DNA from: Deinococcus sp. KNUC1210
GTDB lineage: Bacteria > Deinococcota > Deinococci > Deinococcales > Deinococcaceae
Direction: 5' to 3'
DNA: 10,425 nucleotides
Assembly: GCF_022344005.1 (NCBI RefSeq)
Contig: NZ_CP092186.1
Coordinates: forward strand, 1-10,425
Below are positions 6,107 through 10,425 of the stretch, in pieces. The notes below the pieces were generated by a model. It did not search any database and was not told the DNA's origin. It worked only from the letters and a program-made list of their open reading frames with translations. The position numbers were made by a program, and so were the translations under genes. Each line of letters opens with the position of its first letter. Position 1 is the stretch's first letter.

Positions 6107-6981
6107 TGACCACCGTCGGGACGACAAATTCACAGGCTCCGGTGACCACGGCCAATACCCCCAAAAAGACCTCGGGGCAGGCAGGCAAGATTTTCCTGAC
6201 CCTGCTGACCTATGTGCTGGCCTTTATCTTCTTTTTCCCGGTGCTCTGGATGCTGATGACGGCTTTCAAGACCGAGGCGCAGGCCGCCGCCATTCCGCCC
6301 GTCTTCGCGTTTTCACCGATTCTGCATAACTTCAGTGTGGCCCTCCAGACCTACGGCCCTGCCCTGGCGAACTCGCTGATCGCGGCGCTGGGCAGTACGC
6401 TGCTGGCGTTTCTGCTGGGTCTGCCCGCTGCCTTCGCGCTGGCGGTCTATCCCACCAAGCGGGCTCAGGGCGTGCTGTCCTGGATTCTGAGCACCAAATT
6501 CATGCCCGCCGTGGGTGTGATCGTGCCGCTGTACCTGCTGTTCTCACGGGTGCACCTCCTCGACACCCTGCCCGGCCTGATCATCATGTACACCACCATG
6601 AATCTGCCGCTGGTGATCTGGATGATGCACAGTTACATGACCGAAATTCCCTTTGCCATTTTCGAGGCAGCCAAAGTGGACGGTGCACCGATCTGGTGGG
6701 AATTCCTGGGGATGGCGCTGCCGCTGTCGCTGCCGGGCGTTTCGGCCACCGCACTGCTGGCGATTATCTTTGCCTGGAACGAATCGTTTTTCGCGCTGAA
6801 CCTGACCACCAGCAATGCCACGCCCCTGAGTATTTTCGTCAAGTCGTTTCAGGCAGGCGAGAGTCAGTTCTGGGCGCAGATCAGCGCCGCTGCCGTGCTG
6901 ACGGTGTTCCCGGTGATGCTGTTCGGCTGGATCGCCCAGCGCCAGCTCGTGCGCGGCCTGAGCTTCGGAGCGGTCAAGTAA
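6106..6981 (+). CDS. ABC transporter permease, MalG-type (polyol/sugar importer)
   Basis: This 291-residue inner-membrane protein pairs with the MalF-type permease. A polar N-terminus of about 27 residues precedes six hydrophobic segments, near 28-53, 88-114, 127-147, 155-174, 208-225 and 258-277. The EAA loop is EAAKVDGAPIWWEFLGMALP (187-206). The tail QRQLVRGLSFGAVK is the typical MalG/SmoG ending, normally followed by a glycine. ATG sits in the TGATG overlap with the previous stop and has GGAGGA upstream. In many alpha-proteobacterial mannitol/sorbitol operons the ATPase gene follows nearby; here it does not, so the ATPase must be encoded elsewhere and may be shared among several importers. 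Length and spacing are normal and I see no damage. Confidence 0.93.
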   Translation: MTTVGTTNSQAPVTTANTPKKTSGQAGKIFLTLLTYVLAFIFFFPVLWMLMTAFKTEAQAAAIPPVFAFSPILHNFSVALQTYGPALANSLIAALGSTLLAFLLGLPAAFALAVYPTKRAQGVLSWILSTKFMPAVGVIVPLYLLFSRVHLLDTLPGLIIMYTTMNLPLVIWMMHSYMTEIPFAIFEAAKVDGAPIWWEFLGMALPLSLPGVSATALLAIIFAWNESFFALNLTTSNATPLSIFVKSFQAGESQFWAQISAAAVLTVFPVMLFGWIAQRQLVRGLSFGAVK

Positions 6982-7044
6982 TGCTCATCAGCCGTCTCTA
7001 GGGCCGCGTCTGCGCCGTTCCTGTCTCAGATTCGCTGGACAGCA

Positions 7045-7156
7045 AGGCCGGGCCGACCCCGTGAGCGGCGATGACAGGCTCTGGAACGCTCTGCGCTTCA
7101 GAGCCTGATTCCTTCAGGACGCTGTTGGCTCTCTGATCTGTGCGTCGGCCCGGCCT
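7045..7156. repeat. 13-bp perfect inverted repeat enclosing a 9-bp hairpin in the permease-dehydrogenase gap
   Basis: AGGCCGGGCCGAC (7045-7057) is the exact reverse complement of GTCGGCCCGGCCT (7144-7156). Between them CAGGCTCTG (7075-7083) pairs with CAGAGCCTG (7099-7107); a second left arm GCTCTG (7088-7093) can pair with the same right arm. No T-run follows. The whole 242-bp gap (6982-7223) shows no ORF and no convincing promoter, so this structured RNA may mark a processing or stability boundary. Confidence 0.5.
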
Positions 7157-7210
7157 GGTGCCTGCTGCCGCTCTGAGCACGCTGTTCGTCTTCCTGATGT
7201 CGGGTTCTTC

Positions 7211-7216
7211 GGAGGA
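7211..7216 (+). promoter_or_regulatory. Ribosome binding site GGAGGA that sets the mannitol dehydrogenase start
   Basis: GGAGGA with a 7-nt spacer precedes ATG at 7224. The frame is open upstream to 7140, but that part is inside the structured gap and has no ribosome site. Confidence 0.8.
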
Positions 7217-7223
7217 CTCCCGT

Positions 7224-8733
7224 ATGGTCAAACTCAATCGTTCTGCCCTCTCCGTTCTTGGTGATTCTGTCGCCGTCCCGCAGTATCAGCCGCAGCATCT
7301 CACGTCCAATATCGTCCATTTCGGTGTCGGTGGCTTTCACCGCTCACACGAGGCCATGTATCTCGACCGACTGCTGAATGCCGGGCAGGGCGGCAGCGAG
7401 TGGGCGATCTGCGGCGTGGGCGTGTTGCCTTCCGATGTCCAGATGCGCGACGTGTTCGCCGCTCAGGACAATCTGTATACCCTGGTCACCAAGTCGCCGG
7501 AGGGCGACACGCAGGCCCGCGTCATCGGGGCAGTCAACGCCTTTCTGTTCGCTCCCGAGGACCCCGAAGCGGTGATCGAGAAACTCGCTGACCCAGCCAC
7601 CCGCATCGTGTCGCTGACCGTGACCGAGGGCGGCTACAGCGTCAGCAACACCACCGGTGAATTCGACGCCTCCAGCCCTGACCTTCAGCACGAACCTGGC
7701 GGCGGGCGCGGTACCCAGAACGGTGTTCGGCTTCGTCACCGAGGGGCTTCGGCGGCGGCGGGAACGCGGCCTTGCACCGTTCACGGTCATGTCGTGCGAC
7801 AACATGCAGGGAAACGGGCACGTAGCACAGCACGCCTTTACCGCCTTCGCCCGGCTGAAAGACCCGGACCTGGGCGAGTGGGTGGCAAAGGAAGTCGCGT
7901 TTCCCAACTCGATGGTCGACCGCATTACGCCCGTCACCACCGCTGCCATGCGGGCCGAACTCACCCAGACGTTCGGCATCGAGGATGCCTGGCCGGTGGT
8001 GGCCGAGAGTTTCGCGCAGTGGGTCCTGGAAGACCGCTTCACGCTCGGTCGGCCCGCGCTGGATACGGTGGGCGTCCAGCTGGTCAGCGACGTGGAGCCG
8101 TATGAGCTGATGAAACTGCGGCTGCTGAACGCCTCGCACCAGGCCATGAGCTATCTGGGGCTGCTGGCCGGGTTCGGGTACGTGCATGAACTGTGCCAGC
8201 ATCCCCTGTTCGTGCAGTTCCTGCTGGACTATATGGAGCGCGAGGCCACCCCGACGCTGCGGCCCGTGCCGGGCATCGACCTGAACGCTTACCGCCACCA
8301 GCTGATCGAACGCTTCGCCAGCACCGCCATTCAGGACACCCTGGCCCGGCAGATCGTGGACAGCTCGGAGCGCATGCCCAAATTCCTGCTGCCGGTGGTG
8401 CGCGAGCAGCTCGAAGCGGGCGGCGAGATCGCCCATGCGGCGCTGGTGATCGCGGCCTGGAGCATGTATCTGGAAGCGGTGAACGAGGGCGGGCGCTTTC
8501 CGGCGCTGATCGACCAGAGGGCCGCACAGCTGGCTCAGGCGGTGCGCGGGGAGGCTGAACATCCGGGCGCATTTCTGGAACTGACCGAGGTCTTCGGTGA
8601 TCTGGGCCGAAACGAGCGCTTCCGGGCGGCCTATCTGGCAGCGCGTGAGGAACTTCGTCGTCAGGGACCGCTGGGCGCGTTGCAGTCGCTGAACGAGCAG
8701 CAGACGCCCGCCCCGGTGCCTCACCACCACTGA
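7224..8733 (+). pseudogene. Mannitol 2-dehydrogenase family gene with a +1 frameshift (one extra base near 7693)
   Basis: Polyol-specific long-chain dehydrogenases oxidise mannitol, sorbitol or arabitol with NAD (mannitol to fructose). The N-terminal part (from 7224) has the cofactor loop GVGGFHRSHEAMYLD and ends correctly at SSPDLQH. From there family similarity moves to the frame one base ahead: LAAGAVPRTVFGFVTEG, SCDNMQGNG, FPNSMVDRITP, and catalytic K297, N302 and H305 in KLRLLNASH, which align with K295, N300 and H303 of the Pseudomonas enzyme. Dropping one A from GAAC at 7692-7695 restores QHDLAAG and gives a 502-residue protein, normal for the family. The unshifted frame runs on to a stop at 8105 with unrelated sequence. 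The second frame's first start, GTG at 7657, has no ribosome site. It could be a real loss-of-function mutation or a sequencing error; the intact rest of the gene argues for a recent event or an error. Confidence 0.88.
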
Positions 8734-8791
8734 TCCACAGCGCCGTGTTGACTCTCTCCGTGTTTCCCTGATTTCAGCCTTTTCCTCTTCC

Positions 8792-8820
8792 GTTCTCGCT
8801 TTCCTCTAGAGAACGAGAAC
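8792..8820. repeat. Dyad GTTCTCG...CGAGAAC upstream of the short-chain dehydrogenase
   Basis: GTTCTCG (8792-8798) pairs with CGAGAAC (8814-8820); an overlapping alternative pairs CGTTCTC (8791-8797) with GAGAACG (8809-8815). It lies in the 217-bp gap 8734-8950, which otherwise shows only a lone TTGACT (8748-8753) with no matching -10. No T-run follows, so a regulator site or mRNA hairpin is more likely than a terminator. Confidence 0.35.
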
Positions 8821-8950
8821 CCCCAAGACCACTGCGCCCGCTGCTTCCGGCGCACAATCCAACTGTCGTTCATCCCGCTGGCCGTCGCCGTCTCCGAACA
8901 TCCCCACCAGGTCAGGCTCACATCCGTTCTCAATTCCAAGGAATTCAACC

Positions 8951-9718
8951 ATGACCCAGACACCGCAGACGCAGAATATTCTCGATTCCTTCAAGCTGGA
9001 CGGCAAAACAGCCGTGGTCACAGGTGCGGCTCAGGGCATCGGCTTCGAGATTGCACGTGGACTGGCAGAGGCGGGCGCAAACGTCGTCATTGCCGACATG
9101 AACCCGGCAGTGGGCGAAGCGGCCGCAGCCAGCATCGGCGGCAGCTTCGAGACGCTGAACGTGACCGATTCGGCGGCGGTTCGCACGCTGGCTCAGAAGC
9201 TCGGTGCTGTCGATATTCTGGTCAATAACGCGGGCATCGTTCGCAACGGTCCCGCCGAAACCACCTCCGACGAGGACTGGAAAGCCGTGCTGGGCGTGAA
9301 CCTCGACGGAGTGTTCTGGTGCTGCCGCGAGTTCGGAAAACTCATGCTGGAAGCGGGGAAGGGTAGCATCGTCAGTACCGCCAGCATGAGCGGCCTGATA
9401 TCCAATCACCCGCAGGCGCAGGCGTCGTACAACGCCAGCAAGGCGGCGGTGATTCATCTGACGCGCAGTCTGGCGGGCGAGTGGGCCGGGCGCGGCGTGC
9501 GTGTGAATGCGATTGCGCCGGGCTACACCGCGACCCCTCTCACGAAGATGGGCATGTCGAACGAAGACTGGAGCCGCGTCTGGCTGAGCGAAACCCCGAT
9601 GGGCCGCGTGGCCGAGCCGCGTGAGATGGCGGCGGCGGTGCTGTATCTGGCCTCCGACGCTTCGAGCTTCGTGACCGGGCACACGCTGGTGGTGGACGGC
9701 GGCTATACCGCGTGGTGA
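8951..9718 (+). CDS. Short-chain dehydrogenase/reductase, probable polyol dehydrogenase
   Basis: This 255-residue classical SDR has the cofactor loop TGAAQGIG (24-31), D49 after the second strand (NAD preference), NNAG (92-95), structural N117, and the catalytic set S145, Y160 and K164 (YNASK). The C-terminal half has VRVNAIAPGYTATPL and the usual ending VTGHTLVVDGGYTAW. The segment SNHPQAQASYNASKAA is reminiscent of bacterial arabinitol, galactitol, sorbitol or threitol dehydrogenases, but SDR substrates cannot be read from sequence. AAGGAA precedes the ATG by 7 nt. It follows the mannitol dehydrogenase after a 217-bp gap and precedes the zinc dehydrogenase by only 22 bp, so the last two are surely cotranscribed. 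The likely job is oxidising an imported alditol or its isomer. FabG-like function is unlikely in this setting. Confidence 0.9.
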   Translation: MTQTPQTQNILDSFKLDGKTAVVTGAAQGIGFEIARGLAEAGANVVIADMNPAVGEAAAASIGGSFETLNVTDSAAVRTLAQKLGAVDILVNNAGIVRNGPAETTSDEDWKAVLGVNLDGVFWCCREFGKLMLEAGKGSIVSTASMSGLISNHPQAQASYNASKAAVIHLTRSLAGEWAGRGVRVNAIAPGYTATPLTKMGMSNEDWSRVWLSETPMGRVAEPREMAAAVLYLASDASSFVTGHTLVVDGGYTAW

Positions 9719-9740
9719 TCGCACCAGGGATGAGGTGGAT

Positions 9741-10425
9741 ATGACACAGGCAAGAACATCAAAGACCAGTCTGCTGAACGCCGTTCGCGATCTGAGCTGG
9801 GAAGAGCGCACCGTACCGGCTCCCGGCCCGTTCGAGGTGCGCGTGCAGGTGCAGCGCATCGGCGTATGCGGCTCGGACGTGCACTACTACACCCACGGGC
9901 GGATCGGCGGTTTTGTGGTCGAGGCTCCGCTGGTGCTGGGCCATGAGGTCAGCGGCACCGTCGAGGCAGTGGGCGAGGGTGTGACACGCCTAAAGGTGGG
10001 CGACCGGGTGGCGCTGGAACCGGGCATTCCCTGCCGCAAATGCGCGTACTGCAAGACCGGACACTACAACCTGTGCCCGCAGATGCACTTCATGGCGACG
10101 CCGCCAGTCGACGGAGCGCTGTCTGAGTGGGTGATCTGGCCCGAAGATTTCACCTTTGCCATTCCGGACAGCATGAGCCTCGATTCGGCGGCGCTGCTGG
10201 AACCGCTGGCGGTGGGCGTGTGGGCGGCCCGGCGCGGCGGCGTCAAGATGGGAGACAGCGTGGCGGTCATCGGAGCCGGGCCGATCGGCTGCACCACGCT
10301 TCAGGCCGCGAAGGCAGCGGGCGCGACCACCCTGATCGCCGTTGATCTGGAAGACTTTCGGCTTGATCTGGCACGTCAGCTCGGGGCCACGCACACCATC
10401 AATGCCCGCACCGAGGACCCGGTGC
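9741..10425 (+). CDS. Zinc-dependent medium-chain polyol dehydrogenase, sorbitol/xylitol type (3' end off window)
   Basis: The frame is open from ATG at 9741 to the right edge (228 codons of about 350 expected). It belongs to the sorbitol (L-iditol)/xylitol dehydrogenase branch: catalytic-zinc residues C43 (GVCGSDVHYY), H68-E69 (GHEVSG) and E154 (LLEPLAVG); structural-zinc cysteines C98, C101, C104 and C112; YNLCPQMHFMATPPVDGAL, typical of this branch; Rossmann loop GAGPIG (178-183); and D202 for NAD. All metal ligands are present, so the visible part looks active. It would oxidise sorbitol to fructose or xylitol to xylulose. The ribosome site GAGG lies 5 nt before the ATG, 22 bp after the SDR stop. 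Only the NAD-domain end and C-terminal catalytic part are missing. Confidence 0.92.
   Translation, partial: MTQARTSKTSLLNAVRDLSWEERTVPAPGPFEVRVQVQRIGVCGSDVHYYTHGRIGGFVVEAPLVLGHEVSGTVEAVGEGVTRLKVGDRVALEPGIPCRKCAYCKTGHYNLCPQMHFMATPPVDGALSEWVIWPEDFTFAIPDSMSLDSAALLEPLAVGVWAARRGGVKMGDSVAVIGAGPIGCTTLQAAKAAGATTLIAVDLEDFRLDLARQLGATHTINARTEDPV

Noticed and set aside
7690..7697. Programmed +1 frameshift in the mannitol dehydrogenase
   Set aside because: There is no stop codon or known slippery codon pair at the junction, no stimulating structure is evident, and the family is not known to use recoding.
7642..8730. 362-codon open frame on the minus strand opposite the mannitol dehydrogenase
   Set aside because: It mirrors the codon pattern of the real gene and has no recognisable domain; the plus-strand product carries the catalytic K-N-H set.
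7657..8733. Reading the C-terminal mannitol dehydrogenase part as an independent gene from GTG at 7657
   Set aside because: There is no ribosome site, the first dozen residues do not fit the family, and the product would lack the cofactor-binding N-terminus. A frameshifted single gene is simpler.
9054..9059. CACGTG hexamer inside the SDR gene (also one in the kinase gene near 2246)
   Set aside because: The flanking bases do not continue the palindrome and the sites are intragenic. Isolated hexamers are expected in GC-rich DNA.
1..10425. CRISPR arrays, tRNA/rRNA genes, insertion sequences and attachment sites
   Set aside because: I looked for regular short repeats, transposase-like frames with terminal repeats, and tRNA-like cloverleaf ends, and saw none.

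Overview
The window looks like a chromosomal polyol (sugar-alcohol) uptake and oxidation locus from a GC-rich bacterium. Deinococcus or a close relative is my best guess, but this is inference. It rests on high GC, GGAGG-type ribosome sites on most genes, two genes whose start codon lies 5-6 nt after a TANNNT -10 box (the leaderless arrangement common in Deinococcus), and the gene set itself. No rRNA, tRNA, insertion sequence, phage gene or CRISPR array is visible.

Left part (1-2319): the 5' part of a zinc-dependent alcohol dehydrogenase runs off the left edge on the minus strand. Upstream of it on the same strand lies a DUF488-family gene. Divergent from these is a P-loop kinase of the uridine kinase/phosphoribulokinase fold, with a well-formed TTGACA-type promoter. 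It converges on a LacI-family repressor gene (minus strand, ending at 2346).

Centre (2346-6981): the LacI gene is divergent from an ABC importer operon: a secreted substrate-binding protein, then two MalF/MalG-type permeases joined by a 1-nt stop/start overlap. The 288-bp divergent region carries a 16-bp near-perfect palindrome with a CACGTG core. A related copy lies exactly 63 bp away over the LacI start codon. A further inverted repeat lies in the probable leader of the binding-protein mRNA. A nested hairpin plus T-tract separates the binding-protein gene from the permeases. No transport ATPase is encoded here.

Right part (6982-10425): a structured 242-nt gap leads to a long-chain mannitol 2-dehydrogenase-type gene that is broken by one extra base near 7693. 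Then come a short-chain dehydrogenase and a medium-chain zinc polyol dehydrogenase of the sorbitol/xylitol type, cut by the right edge. The likely logic is that the importer brings in one or more hexitols or pentitols, three unrelated NAD-dependent dehydrogenases oxidise them to ketoses, and the LacI protein responds to the substrate. The kinase may phosphorylate a product, but this is only a guilt-by-association idea.
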